Origin: an uncultured Muribaculum sp.
Lineage (GTDB): Bacteria; Bacteroidota; Bacteroidia; Bacteroidales; Muribaculaceae
DNA length: 18,407 nucleotides
NCBI GenBank assembly: GCA_910578835.1
Contig: CAJTSK010000041.1
Span: 1 to 18,407, forward strand
Direction of reading: 5' to 3'
Each line of letters opens with the position of its first letter. The stretch's first letter is position 1. Positions 7,437 to 15,594 of the stretch are shown here, piece after piece. A program made the position numbers and the translations under genes. The notes below the pieces were generated by a model that saw only the letters and a list, made by a program, of their open reading frames with translations, did not search any database and was not told the origin of the DNA.

Positions 7437-7705
7437 GTCCCTTCCGGAGCATGAGGGTGTTGCAAAACTATGATTGAAAACTGAAATCCGAAAACTCTTT
7501 TCCCGAAGGGAAAATCCAAATTTAGCCGGGGCGTTGAGCGTAGCGAACCCCCCGGACAGCATCGTATAGGTTGATGTTTCCGACAGGAATCATCAAACTT
7601 GCGCTGTGATGATGCCCTGACGGGAAACAATCCCATCACAATGTCTTACGCTTTCATTAACAAGTCTGTGTAGGGGCGAGTTTCCACTCGCCCCTACACA
7701 CTATG
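7437..7705. repeat. Repeat unit C (short copy)
   Basis: Matches unit B but lacks one 81-bp period, including hairpin H3. Its AATCATC hairpin (7588-7614) has a loop that resembles the reverse complement of the unit B loop. It ends in the palindrome 7667-7700. Confidence 0.8.
7667..7700. repeat. Perfect 15-bp-arm palindrome at the right edge of the cluster
   Basis: TGTGTAGGGGCGAGT pairs perfectly with ACTCGCCCCTACACA around TTCC. It lies just past the stop codon of the Tricorn gene (minus strand) but no T-tract follows, so a terminator role is uncertain. Confidence 0.85.
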
Positions 7706-7710
7706 ATGTG

Positions 7711-10700
7711 TCAGTCAAGCTGGCGGAGCAGCTCGGTGACTGCACGGTGAAGCTGCGCATCTTCGCCCGCAACAGCATCAGCCGGGTCATTTGCTACCTT
7801 GATATCGGGTTCAAGCTGAGAGTTTTCGAGATAGTTGCCTTCGGCTGTGCGATAACCGATAACAGGCACACCAAATACCAGCGACCGGTCTTGCAGGGTA
7901 ATCCAGTTGACACTGGTCATGGTTCCCGGCACAGGCATACCTACAAGCGTACCGAGCTTCTTGTGCTTGTAAACCCAAGGTGTTCCATGGGCATTGCTAT
8001 AATTAGCCTCACACTGCACCATGATACTCGGCTTGTTCCATCGGCGACTCGGCATGTCACACACGTCGACACCACGGATTACCTGAGTAAGGTATTTATC
8101 ACCGCTGAACAGCACCTCTATATCCTCATGTAGACGACCGCCGCCATTCCAACGGGTGTCTATCACAATACCATCTTTGTCAACATATTTGCCAAGAAGA
8201 TCGGCATATATAGTACGGTAGCTTGCATCGTCCATTGACCGGATATGTACATAACCGAGACGACCGCCCGACCACTTGTCGACATCAGCCGCACGACGTT
8301 TCACCCAGCGGTCGTATAGAAGGTCGCTCATCACGCCGCTGCCCACAGGAAGCACCACCTCTTCCCAACGCTTGCCCGACGCGGGGTCGTAAAGCGCCAC
8401 AAGCGTCTTCTTGCCACGGATATTATTAAATAGTATCGTGAAGTCGATGGAGTCGCCTATCTCATTGCCATTAATCTTTTCGACAACCACCCCGGGAGCC
8501 ATGTCGGAAGAGGCGTTGTCAAATGGACCGTTTTCAATCACCTCGCTCACCTTCAAGCCGGGTCCGGCATAATTCCAGTCATAAATGAGTCCGAGTGAAG
8601 CGGTCTGGTCCACAGCCGAGGGCATTGAATATCGACCGCCTGTATGCGACGCGTTAAGCTCGCCAAGCAATTCGCTCAACAACTCGGCAAAATCATGATT
8701 ATTGTTGATATGGGGAAGGAAACGCCTGTAAGCATCGGTCATCATCTCCCAATCTACACCATGCATGTCGACAGTATAGAAGCGCTCCTTTGCCTCGCGT
8801 TTCACATAGTCAAACATATATTCACGCTCTGCTGCACGGTCTATATCCATGCGTGCCGAGTAGCTTATAGGCTTGATGCTCTTGCTTGAAAGCGGCATCT
8901 TTGAAAGCTCGTCGGAACCAAGCAAAAACAGGTTGTCGCCATCCTTGTCAAGTTCGAGTGAAAGCAATCCGGCATCAAGTTTCTTGACGATACCGGTATC
9001 TTTCTTCCTGAGATTCATCGACCAAAGGTCGTAATCCTGTTCAAACGCCGAGAGATAATACAACTCTTCTCCATCTTTGGTGATGATGAAATCACCTATA
9101 TCAGATGAATTAGGGGTAACCCTCACTATACGGTCGCGTATGCCGTCAAGCTCGACATTAATGTCTTTCACATCATCGTCATCCTTGTCGGCGGCAGCGT
9201 CTTTCTTGCCTTTCTTATCCTTTTTCTTGTCGTCAGACTTCTGCTTGCGCTCTTTCTGCTGCTTTTCAAGCTCTTTGCGCAGTTCGTAATCCTCCTTGGA
9301 AAGACAATATTTGTCATAGGCATCCTGATTCAGGAATACCATCATGACATCATTGAGCGAGCCCCATGAAGCGTGATTGCGCATACCGTAGCGGTCGGAC
9401 AGAAACGCGATGGCATTGCCGTCGAGCGCCCACTTGGGCTGCATGTCGAAATAAGAGGAAAGCGTGATATTGGTCACTTTCGGTGTACCGGTAGTGTTGA
9501 CAATCGCTATATCACTGTAGGGTTCATGACCGTTGTTGGTAAGCTCCATTACAATCCACTTTCCGTCGGGCGACCATGAATAATCAAAGCCACCGTTGCG
9601 CTCGGCATAAGTGGAGCCGTCGGTAATCTGACGCACTTTCTTTGTGGCAATATCCAACACCATCAATTTGTTGCGGTCGGCAATGAAAGCGAGTTCAGAG
9701 CCGTCGGGCGAATACTGCGGACAAGTGCGCTCTACGCCATCGACAGGAAGCAACGGCTGCTCGTCGATTAACGTGGCGTTAGGAAAATTCAGGTCGTCGT
9801 CGCGTACTATCATTGCACGGTAAAGTGCCGGAAGTCCGTCACGCTCGCTGACATACACGAGAGCCCTTCCGCCCGGTGCCCAGGTAATCTGTTTTTCAGC
9901 GGCGGCGGTATGGGTAATCTGTCTTGTGGTCTTATAATCCACGGAGGTTACAAAGAGCTCTCCCCTGTCTATAAACGCCACCTGCTTGCCATCGGGCGAC
10001 ACTGTCGCGTAAGCAGAGCTGCCGACATTTCTCTTCTCGATGGAATTTTCATAATTGTCGACAATCTCGATATCGAGTTTCTTGGGCGACGCACCCTCTG
10101 TCATCGTGTAAATCTCACCATCGTAAGCAAATGCAAGCCGACCATTGTCAGACCGCGAAAGGAAACGCACAGGATGCACCGTGAAGTCGGTAAGCTGCGT
10201 TGCCGATGCAGGATTGTCGACCGGCATGGAATACACATTTAACGTCTTGCCATCGCGCTCGCTGAGAAAATATACCGTCTTGCCATCGGGCGAAACCACG
10301 GGGTTGAGGTCTTCGCCGGGACGAGAGGTAAGATTGCGGTGACGACCGCTTTTCACGTCATACGACCAGATGTCGCGTGTCACCGACGATGTGTGATGCT
10401 TGCGCCATGTATCTTCAAAGCCTTTCTTGTCTTGATAGATGAAACAGCTGCCGTCGGGGACATAGCTTACACTCTGTGCAGCAGAAGCGATGACACGCTC
10501 TACCCTGCCACCTCCGACAGGCACACGGTAAAGTTCGGTAAGACGCGAAGAGGGGAAGAGCACACTCTCGGCGGGATCCTGCAACGAAGCGGAAAACACC
10601 ACATATTTGCCATCAGGGGTGAATGTCTCCGGTGACTCTATCGCCGAATGGTGTGTGAGACGCTGCAAGTCGCCACCGTCAGCCGACATCACATAGATAT

Positions 10701-10959
10701 CCTGTCCGCCGTTGCGGCTGCTTGCAAATGCGATGTGGCTGCCATCGGGCGACCATACCGGCTCGGTCTCTATTGACGGCGATGCGGTAAGCCTTACAGC
10801 AGTGCCGCCGTCGGCACTCACTTTATAAATGTCACCTTTATAGGTAAACGCCACATTGGTGCCATCAGGCGAAATCTTCACATCACGCAGCCATAGCGGC
10901 GTAACCGCCGAAGCTCCAAATGCCGTCAATGCGGCTATAATCGATATATATACTTTCAT
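7711..10959 (-). CDS. Tricorn-type protease (S41 family)
   Basis: Secreted peptidase of 1082 residues that probably degrades peptides in the periplasm. A signal peptide covers about residues 1-18 (cleavage near ASA-V). Many WD40-like PD40 repeats follow (motif SPDG with strands such as IYKVSADGG), forming the two propellers; then a PDZ domain at about 784-840 and the S41 catalytic core. Catalytic residues by motif: Ser771-His772 (ASHTGG), nucleophile Ser988 (NYSNAHG) and Glu1045 (YLENSQLEPD), with spacing close to archaeal Tricorn (745/746, 965, 1023). Unusual is a Lys/Asp-rich low-complexity insert at about 555-600 between propeller and core. It is the last gene of the parA-led cluster, 54 bases after the lytic transglycosylase gene, with a heptamer repeat between. 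Confidence 0.93.
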   Translation of the reverse strand: MKVYISIIAALTAFGASAVTPLWLRDVKISPDGTNVAFTYKGDIYKVSADGGTAVRLTASPSIETEPVWSPDGSHIAFASSRNGGQDIYVMSADGGDLQRLTHHSAIESPETFTPDGKYVVFSASLQDPAESVLFPSSRLTELYRVPVGGGRVERVIASAAQSVSYVPDGSCFIYQDKKGFEDTWRKHHTSSVTRDIWSYDVKSGRHRNLTSRPGEDLNPVVSPDGKTVYFLSERDGKTLNVYSMPVDNPASATQLTDFTVHPVRFLSRSDNGRLAFAYDGEIYTMTEGASPKKLDIEIVDNYENSIEKRNVGSSAYATVSPDGKQVAFIDRGELFVTSVDYKTTRQITHTAAAEKQITWAPGGRALVYVSERDGLPALYRAMIVRDDDLNFPNATLIDEQPLLPVDGVERTCPQYSPDGSELAFIADRNKLMVLDIATKKVRQITDGSTYAERNGGFDYSWSPDGKWIVMELTNNGHEPYSDIAIVNTTGTPKVTNITLSSYFDMQPKWALDGNAIAFLSDRYGMRNHASWGSLNDVMMVFLNQDAYDKYCLSKEDYELRKELEKQQKERKQKSDDKKKDKKGKKDAAADKDDDDVKDINVELDGIRDRIVRVTPNSSDIGDFIITKDGEELYYLSAFEQDYDLWSMNLRKKDTGIVKKLDAGLLSLELDKDGDNLFLLGSDELSKMPLSSKSIKPISYSARMDIDRAAEREYMFDYVKREAKERFYTVDMHGVDWEMMTDAYRRFLPHINNNHDFAELLSELLGELNASHTGGRYSMPSAVDQTASLGLIYDWNYAGPGLKVSEVIENGPFDNASSDMAPGVVVEKINGNEIGDSIDFTILFNNIRGKKTLVALYDPASGKRWEEVVLPVGSGVMSDLLYDRWVKRRAADVDKWSGGRLGYVHIRSMDDASYRTIYADLLGKYVDKDGIVIDTRWNGGGRLHEDIEVLFSGDKYLTQVIRGVDVCDMPSRRWNKPSIMVQCEANYSNAHGTPWVYKHKKLGTLVGMPVPGTMTSVNWITLQDRSLVFGVPVIGYRTAEGNYLENSQLEPDIKVANDPADAVAGEDAQLHRAVTELLRQLD

Positions 10960-10973
10960 GGTCGGTTAATTTG

Positions 10974-11015
10974 AGTTGTCGGTTATCAGTTGTCAGTTGT
11001 CAGTTGTCGGTTGTT
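10974..11015. repeat. Heptanucleotide tandem repeat
   Basis: Six 7-bp units: AGTTGTC, GGTTATC, AGTTGTC three times, then GGTTGTT. The tract fills most of the 54-bp gap before the Tricorn start and touches the stop codon of the lytic transglycosylase gene. On the transcribed strand it reads as (GACAACT)n. Confidence 0.9.
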
Positions 11016-12654
11016 AACTGTTGGGGATTTTAAGCTTTTGACCGGCACGGATATTTGTACCTTTTATGCTGTTGGCGCGCTGAATGTCGGCGATGGTGAC
11101 ACCCTTGTAACGGCGTGCTATGGTCGACAAGCTTTCGCCCTTTTTCACAGTGTGATACCTGAAGCTTCCTTTAGGGGTTGTCTTTGCCTTGGGGGCAGCC
11201 TTGGTCGTAGTGGACGCCTTAGCCTTTTCAACAGGCGCAGCTGCCACTTCCTGAACCGGAGCCGTAGCTACAGCCGCAGAATCGCCTGCAGCCGAGGCAA
11301 CCTCGACAGCCACACTGTCAGCCGCCTGAGCCACCACATTTTCAGGCTGAACCTCTACCTTCTTTTTTCCGGTAGCAACACGCTGATAGGTGTTGATTTT
11401 CAGCACACGTCCGCGAGCCACGGTATTTTTCCTCATGCCGTTCCATTTCTTGATTTCACTTACCGTGACTCCATATTTTGCGGCAATCTTTGATAGGGTC
11501 TCGCCACGTCTTACCTTATGTTTTTTCACGACAAGCTTGGTAGTGTACTCCATGTTGGGGTCAATCTTGTCAATAGGCGTAGGCTCGACAACAGTGCGCT
11601 GTGCATACAACGTAGCGTCATGGCTCACGATGCTATCTTCGCTCATTATATAGCTGTACACCTGCATCGATGGCAACACAAGCGAATAGGGACGGATGTC
11701 GCCGGGGATTATATCCTTGCGATATTGCGGGTTAAGCACTCGCAGCTCCTCGATGGGTATATCAAGCACCGCCGCCACCTGCTTGAAGTGGACACGCTTG
11801 TTGATATGCACCGAATCGGTGATTATAGGACGCTTGGCGAGCGCCGGGCTGATATTGTGCTGATTGTAATAAGTCATCACGTAGTTGGCGGCAATAAACG
11901 CCGGTACATATCCGCGGGTTTCCTGCGGGAGGAAATAGTAGATGCTCCAGAAATCCTTGTTGTCGCCACCGGCACGGCGCAACGCCTTGTTGACATTACC
12001 GGGACCGCAGTTATATGCGGCGATGGCAAGCGACCAGTCATTATACATGCCGTAAAGCTGTTTCAGATAAGCTGCCGCAGCTTCAGATGAGGCATACGGG
12101 TCACGTCGCTCATCGACCAGCGAATTTATTTCGAGACCGAGCCCACGCGCCGTGGGAAGCATGAATTGCCACAATCCCGTGGCGCCTACGCGTGACACAG
12201 CATCGGGATTAAGCGCCGACTCTATCACGGGAAGATAGCGCAGCTCAAGCGGAAGTCCGTGACGCTCAAGCGCCTGCTCGAATATAGGCATATAATATAG
12301 ACTCATGCCGAGCATGCTTTCCACAAGTTCACGGCGACGCTGAGTGTACATATTAATATATGAACGCACAATCTGGTTATAAGGCATCTCAATCACAGTA
12401 GGCATCTGGCTCAACCGTTTGATATACACCTCATCAGAAGCATCGATTACAGGCACCTTTGAATAATTTGTGTTAAGCACCATATAATTTTGCAGATACC
12501 AGTTCTGCATCATCTTGTGAGTATCAGTCTCGAAGCTCTCCGGATAAATGATCGAATTGTCGGTTATCGACTGCTTGAGCGTAAGTATTGAAGGAGCTGC
12601 CGCCGCTGCAAGCACGGTGCATCCTGCAAGAAAGAGAGTTACTAATTTTTTCAT
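11014..12654 (-). CDS. MltD-like lytic transglycosylase with two LysM domains
   Basis: Peptidoglycan lytic transglycosylase of 546 residues. It cleaves the MurNAc-GlcNAc bond, giving 1,6-anhydro ends. The SLT domain spans about 125-235 with catalytic Glu145 (LPVIESALNP), then GATGLWQFMLPTARG and AYNCGPGNV, all typical. LysM domains lie near 378-412 (HKVRRGETLSKIA) and 499-545 (YHTVKKGESLSTIA), joined by an Ala/Lys/Thr-rich linker. The N-terminus has LAGC at residues 9-12, which could be a lipobox as in MltD; the hydrophobic stretch before it is short, so a signal peptidase I site after the Ala run is also possible. AAAGGAA lies 8 bases upstream of the ATG. Its position after parA, parB and a DUF5683 gene is usual in Bacteroidetes. 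Confidence 0.93.
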   Translation of the reverse strand: MKKLVTLFLAGCTVLAAAAAPSILTLKQSITDNSIIYPESFETDTHKMMQNWYLQNYMVLNTNYSKVPVIDASDEVYIKRLSQMPTVIEMPYNQIVRSYINMYTQRRRELVESMLGMSLYYMPIFEQALERHGLPLELRYLPVIESALNPDAVSRVGATGLWQFMLPTARGLGLEINSLVDERRDPYASSEAAAAYLKQLYGMYNDWSLAIAAYNCGPGNVNKALRRAGGDNKDFWSIYYFLPQETRGYVPAFIAANYVMTYYNQHNISPALAKRPIITDSVHINKRVHFKQVAAVLDIPIEELRVLNPQYRKDIIPGDIRPYSLVLPSMQVYSYIMSEDSIVSHDATLYAQRTVVEPTPIDKIDPNMEYTTKLVVKKHKVRRGETLSKIAAKYGVTVSEIKKWNGMRKNTVARGRVLKINTYQRVATGKKKVEVQPENVVAQAADSVAVEVASAAGDSAAVATAPVQEVAAAPVEKAKASTTTKAAPKAKTTPKGSFRYHTVKKGESLSTIARRYKGVTIADIQRANSIKGTNIRAGQKLKIPNS

Positions 12655-12692
12655 TGACCGGTTCCTTTATTTTATTTAGAGAGAATACAAGT

Positions 12693-13646
12693 TTAGAAAT
12701 TAAACGCCCATTGCAATCCTATTCCAGGCTTGTCAAAATTACGGCTATCCTTTATCACAGTAGGATGAACCTCCATTGACAAGTCGGGCGAGATATCAAA
12801 ATGGGCAAGCGACGCGTCGACATAGGCATCGACCATCGCTATGAGGTAGACTCCAATCATACATATGATACAGAGGTCACGGTTACGTCGGTAAAAGTCT
12901 TTCTTCGACTTGAAGGTCTTTTCGAGCCACGAGCGGTTAAGACTCTCCTCCTTGGTGTTGGGAGGATAGAAGTCCATGTAGCTGTTGGTAGAGGGGTCAT
13001 TGTCCATCAAGTCCCTGTAAGCCTGGGTATAATCGTCAAGCATACGGTTGTTCCAGTCAGTGGCATATGCCAGACCCATGAATCCGCCCACCACTATCGG
13101 GAGCTTCCAGTAACGGCGGTTGTAAAGCTGTCCGAGTCCGGGGCAGAGAGCCGAGAGCCATACTGCGCGTGTAGGGCTGGGGTTAAATTCAATAACGCGG
13201 TAGTCGGGGTCAAAATTTTCACCTGTCATCACTGTGTCGACATACTGGTGGACCACCGTGTCTACCGGCACCTCGCCCACTACATCGGTTATGATGCTGT
13301 CGCCTGTCACGGTTATGGAATCGCCCACCACCATTGCCGGCTCACCTTTCGGAATCGAGAGATAAATCGAGTCGGGAAACGCATCAAGGGCTTCCGGGGC
13401 AATCCTGCTGAGAGTGGCGGCAGAGTCGACCTGCTCATTGACTTCAGGCAACTCGGCAGCAGCTACAAGCGTGCCATAATCGGGAGGCAGTGTAGAGCCG
13501 TCGGGAAGGCTGTAGATAGCGGGCTGATTTATTGCTGAAAAAATGTTAAAAGGAAAGGCGATTACAAATGTAAGCGCTACAATCACGACACGAGTCGCGA
13601 AATCCAGATTAGAGTTGTTACCGTTTTCCTTTACTTTTTTCATCAT
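12693..13646 (-). CDS. DUF5683 domain protein
   Basis: Membrane-linked protein of 317 residues of unknown function. A hydrophobic segment near 17-38 is a signal anchor or signal peptide. A linker rich in Val, Asp and Thr follows up to about residue 160; then the DUF5683 core begins with RAVWLSALCPGLGQLYNRRYWK and a membrane segment (VVGGFMGLAYAT), an insertion with YMDFYPP, and a second membrane segment (LCIICMIGVYLIAMVDAYVD). The C-terminus GLQWAFNF is strand-like. Two adjacent ATGs (13646, 13643) are possible. It sits between parB and the lytic transglycosylase gene, a conserved order in Bacteroidetes, which hints at envelope work around chromosome segregation or division; that link is inference. 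Confidence 0.85.
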   Translation of the reverse strand: MMKKVKENGNNSNLDFATRVVIVALTFVIAFPFNIFSAINQPAIYSLPDGSTLPPDYGTLVAAAELPEVNEQVDSAATLSRIAPEALDAFPDSIYLSIPKGEPAMVVGDSITVTGDSIITDVVGEVPVDTVVHQYVDTVMTGENFDPDYRVIEFNPSPTRAVWLSALCPGLGQLYNRRYWKLPIVVGGFMGLAYATDWNNRMLDDYTQAYRDLMDNDPSTNSYMDFYPPNTKEESLNRSWLEKTFKSKKDFYRRNRDLCIICMIGVYLIAMVDAYVDASLAHFDISPDLSMEVHPTVIKDSRNFDKPGIGLQWAFNF

Positions 13647-13686
13647 TTAATTAGTTGACTTTCAACAAGTCATAGTATATTACAGC

Positions 13687-13731
13687 AAAAAAACAAGTCG
13701 CTCCGGCACTGACATGCGTCAGCCCTCGGAG
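13687..13731 (-). terminator. Imperfect terminator-like hairpin overlapping the parB stop
   Basis: On the minus strand CTCC..GG..CTGAC pairs with GTCAG..CC.GGAG around GCAT (13701-13731), followed by TTGTTTTTTTGC. The parB stop codon (13719-13721) lies inside the hairpin. The stem has bulges, so it may only attenuate transcription into the DUF5683 gene. Confidence 0.5.
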
Positions 13732-14615
13732 TGCTTTATGGTATCAAAGATAGCAATTAATTGCACAAGTTCCTCCTCATTTTTGAAGGGGAAGGTGATT
13801 TTTCCCTTACCCTGAGGATTGCATGAGAACTGGACCTTGGTACGGAAAGAAGCAGAAAGATGCTTTTTCAGCAGGTCAAAATCACGGTTGGTCATGGTCG
13901 TGGTCTTCGGTTTTTCAGGCTCGGTACCATTTTCAGCCGCAAGCTGATAAGCCTTCGCAAGTTCCTCGACTTTTCTCACCGACAGCCCGTGCTTGATTAT
14001 CTCGTTGTAGAGCTTCAGCTGCAACGAGGGCTGATTGATAGTAAGCAGGGCACGTGCATGTCCCATGTCGACCCGCTTGTCACGTAGTCCGAGCTGCACC
14101 TCGGCTGGGAGCTTAAGAAGGCGCAGGAAATTAGCCACAGTGGCTCGCTTTTTACCAATACGTTCGCTCAACCGCTCCTGGGTAAGGTTATATTGGTCGA
14201 TAAGCTTCTTGAATGTAAGCGCGATTTCGATTGCGTTAAGGTCCTCACGCTGTATATTCTCGATAAGCGCCATCTCGGTAAGCTCGCTGTCGTTGGCGGT
14301 GCGTATATAGGCGGGCACCGATGTAAGCCCCGCTCTCATAGCTGCGCGGTAACGGCGTTCACCGGCGATTATCTGATAGGAATTTTCACCTGTCTTTCGG
14401 AGAGAAAGGGGCTGTATGATGCCCAGTTCACGTATAGACGCGGCAAGCTCGTCGAGAGCCTCCTCGTCAAATGATGTACGCGGCTGCTCCGGGTTGGGCG
14501 ATATGTAATTCAGGTCGATGTCGTTGATAGCCGATGATCCGCGCGCAGGCACATCATCCATAGGAATGAGAGAGTCAAGTCCACGACCAAGTGCGTTACG
14601 TTTGTTAAGTGCCAT
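13719..14615 (-). CDS. parB: ParB chromosome-partition CTPase/DNA-binding protein
   Basis: Loads at parS sites, spreads as a CTP-dependent clamp and stimulates ParA. Length is 298 residues, normal for chromosomal ParB. Seen: the N-terminal GRGLDSLIP ParA-contact motif (10-17); an LDELAASIRELGIIQPL region near 54-70; GERRYRA at 85-91 (CTP-binding box); ENIQREDLN at 119-127; a helix-turn-helix near 145-165 (ERLSERIGKKRATVANFLRLLKLP split between helices); and a basic C-terminal dimerisation region. It begins 28 bases after the parA stop, so the two are co-transcribed. No parS palindrome (TGTTNCACGTGNAACA type) was found in the window. Confidence 0.96.
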   Translation of the reverse strand: MALNKRNALGRGLDSLIPMDDVPARGSSAINDIDLNYISPNPEQPRTSFDEEALDELAASIRELGIIQPLSLRKTGENSYQIIAGERRYRAAMRAGLTSVPAYIRTANDSELTEMALIENIQREDLNAIEIALTFKKLIDQYNLTQERLSERIGKKRATVANFLRLLKLPAEVQLGLRDKRVDMGHARALLTINQPSLQLKLYNEIIKHGLSVRKVEELAKAYQLAAENGTEPEKPKTTTMTNRDFDLLKKHLSASFRTKVQFSCNPQGKGKITFPFKNEEELVQLIAIFDTIKHSEG

Positions 14616-14643
14616 AAAGAGTCTTTAATATGTGTTATTATGG

Positions 14644-15429
14644 TTATTCGGCATGAGCGGCTGCACGACGATGTTTGGCGATAAGCTCCTTTGCAAGCAT
14701 GGTGTGGCTTGTAGCGCCACGGCTCTCAGGGTCGTAGAGCAACGCCGGCAGACCATGGGAGGGAGCCTCGCTCAATCGTATGTTACGCGGTATGACAGTG
14801 TTGAACACCATATCGCCGAAGTGACCCTTAAGCTCCTCGTAAATCTGGTTGGCAAGACGCAGGCGGGCGTCATACATCGTCAGCAAGAAACCTTCAATCT
14901 CAAGATGGGGATTAAGTTTTGATTTTATGATGCGTATAGTATTAAGCAGTTTGCTGATACCTTCGAGGGCAAAATACTCCGCCTGCACCGGTATAATGAC
15001 CGAGTCGGCAGCCGTAAGGGCATTGACCGTGATAAGTCCGAGCGACGGCGAGCAGTCGATAAGTATATAATCATATTTTCCGGCAATCGGGGAAAGCACA
15101 TTTAGAAGCACACGCTCCCTGTTGGGCTTGCTGACAAGCTCCAGCTCCGCGCCGGCAAGGTCGATACGTGACCCCACGAGGTCGAGTCCCTCGACACAAG
15201 TCGTCACCTGCGACCCGTCGACAGGATAATTGTCAACAAGACACTCGTAGATTGACGAAGACATTGTGCGCGGATCAATACCGTAGCCGGAAGTGGCGTT
15301 AGCCTGTGGGTCGGCGTCGATGATGAGCACTTTCTTACCTTGATTGGCGAGGGATGCCGCCAGATTTATGGTAGTTGTCGTCTTACCTACTCCACCCTTC
15401 TGATTGGCTATTGCAATAATTTTACCCAT
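14644..15429 (-). CDS. parA: ParA/Soj chromosome-partition ATPase
   Basis: Deviant Walker ATPase of 261 residues that binds DNA nonspecifically as an ATP dimer and moves ParB-parS complexes. Seen: the deviant Walker A KGGVGKTT at 11-18, with signature Lys11 and Lys16; IDADPQ with Asp40; and Walker B YILIDCSPSLG near residues 121-131. The short N-terminus without a helix-turn-helix marks the chromosomal Soj type rather than plasmid type Ia. It is first of the five-gene minus-strand cluster, with a good promoter just upstream, divergent from surE. Confidence 0.97.
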   Translation of the reverse strand: MGKIIAIANQKGGVGKTTTTINLAASLANQGKKVLIIDADPQANATSGYGIDPRTMSSSIYECLVDNYPVDGSQVTTCVEGLDLVGSRIDLAGAELELVSKPNRERVLLNVLSPIAGKYDYILIDCSPSLGLITVNALTAADSVIIPVQAEYFALEGISKLLNTIRIIKSKLNPHLEIEGFLLTMYDARLRLANQIYEELKGHFGDMVFNTVIPRNIRLSEAPSHGLPALLYDPESRGATSHTMLAKELIAKHRRAAAHAE

Positions 15430-15450
15430 AAGCAGTTACAATTAACTACG

Positions 15451-15484
15451 CAAAGATAATTATTAATATTCAATTACCGCCAAA
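15451..15484 (-). promoter_or_regulatory. Promoter of the parA-led cluster
   Basis: On the minus strand TTTG (15484-15481), 22 bases, then TATCTTTG (15458-15451), 21 bases before the parA ATG. The spacing is one base longer than the usual range, and the -7 element is perfect. Confidence 0.6.
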
Positions 15485-15566
15485 TTCACAGGCATCATTT
15501 TGCGTTAAATGTTGATAACTGACCATTTGTGTTAATAAGCCCGCTCGCAATTCAAATTTATTTTTG

Positions 15567-15574
15567 TATATTTG
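15567..15574 (+). promoter_or_regulatory. Putative -7 element of surE
   Basis: TATATTTG matches TAnnTTTG, 20 bases before the surE ATG. No clear -33 element is seen. With so short a distance the transcript would have only a short leader. Confidence 0.5.
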
Positions 15575-15594
15575 TGAATAAAAATGTAGCCAAC

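Larger units (their letters stand above)
6637..7705. repeat. Intergenic cluster of three hairpin-rich repeat units
   Basis: About 1.1 kb between convergent genes with no credible coding sequence. It holds a partial unit (6637-6685) and three related units at 6686-7092, 7093-7436 and 7437-7705. Shared parts in order: the word GAGCATGAGGGTGTTGCAAA; a short CCC..GGG hairpin; hairpin H1 (CCGGGG/CCCCGG); a hairpin with arms AATCATC/GATGATT; hairpin H3 (CCGTAG/CTACGG); another CCC..GGG hairpin; and a CTCGCCCCTAC tail. H1 and H3 carry the same 17-base loop in opposite orientation. No transposase gene or clear target-site duplication is seen. It could be a family of non-autonomous elements or structured RNA/DNA repeats. 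Confidence 0.9.

Noticed and set aside
6637..7705. Repeat cluster as a CRISPR array
   Set aside because: Units are hundreds of bases long with no regular short repeats and unique spacers, and no cas genes are nearby.
10990..11493. Long plus-strand open frames opposite the lytic transglycosylase, Tricorn, ParB and EFR1 genes
   Set aside because: They are antisense shadows of clearly conserved genes, with no family signature of their own.
14047..14058. CACGTG core within parB, as a possible parS site
   Set aside because: The flanks do not form the TGTTNCACGTGNAACA palindrome, so it is just a hexamer in the coding sequence.
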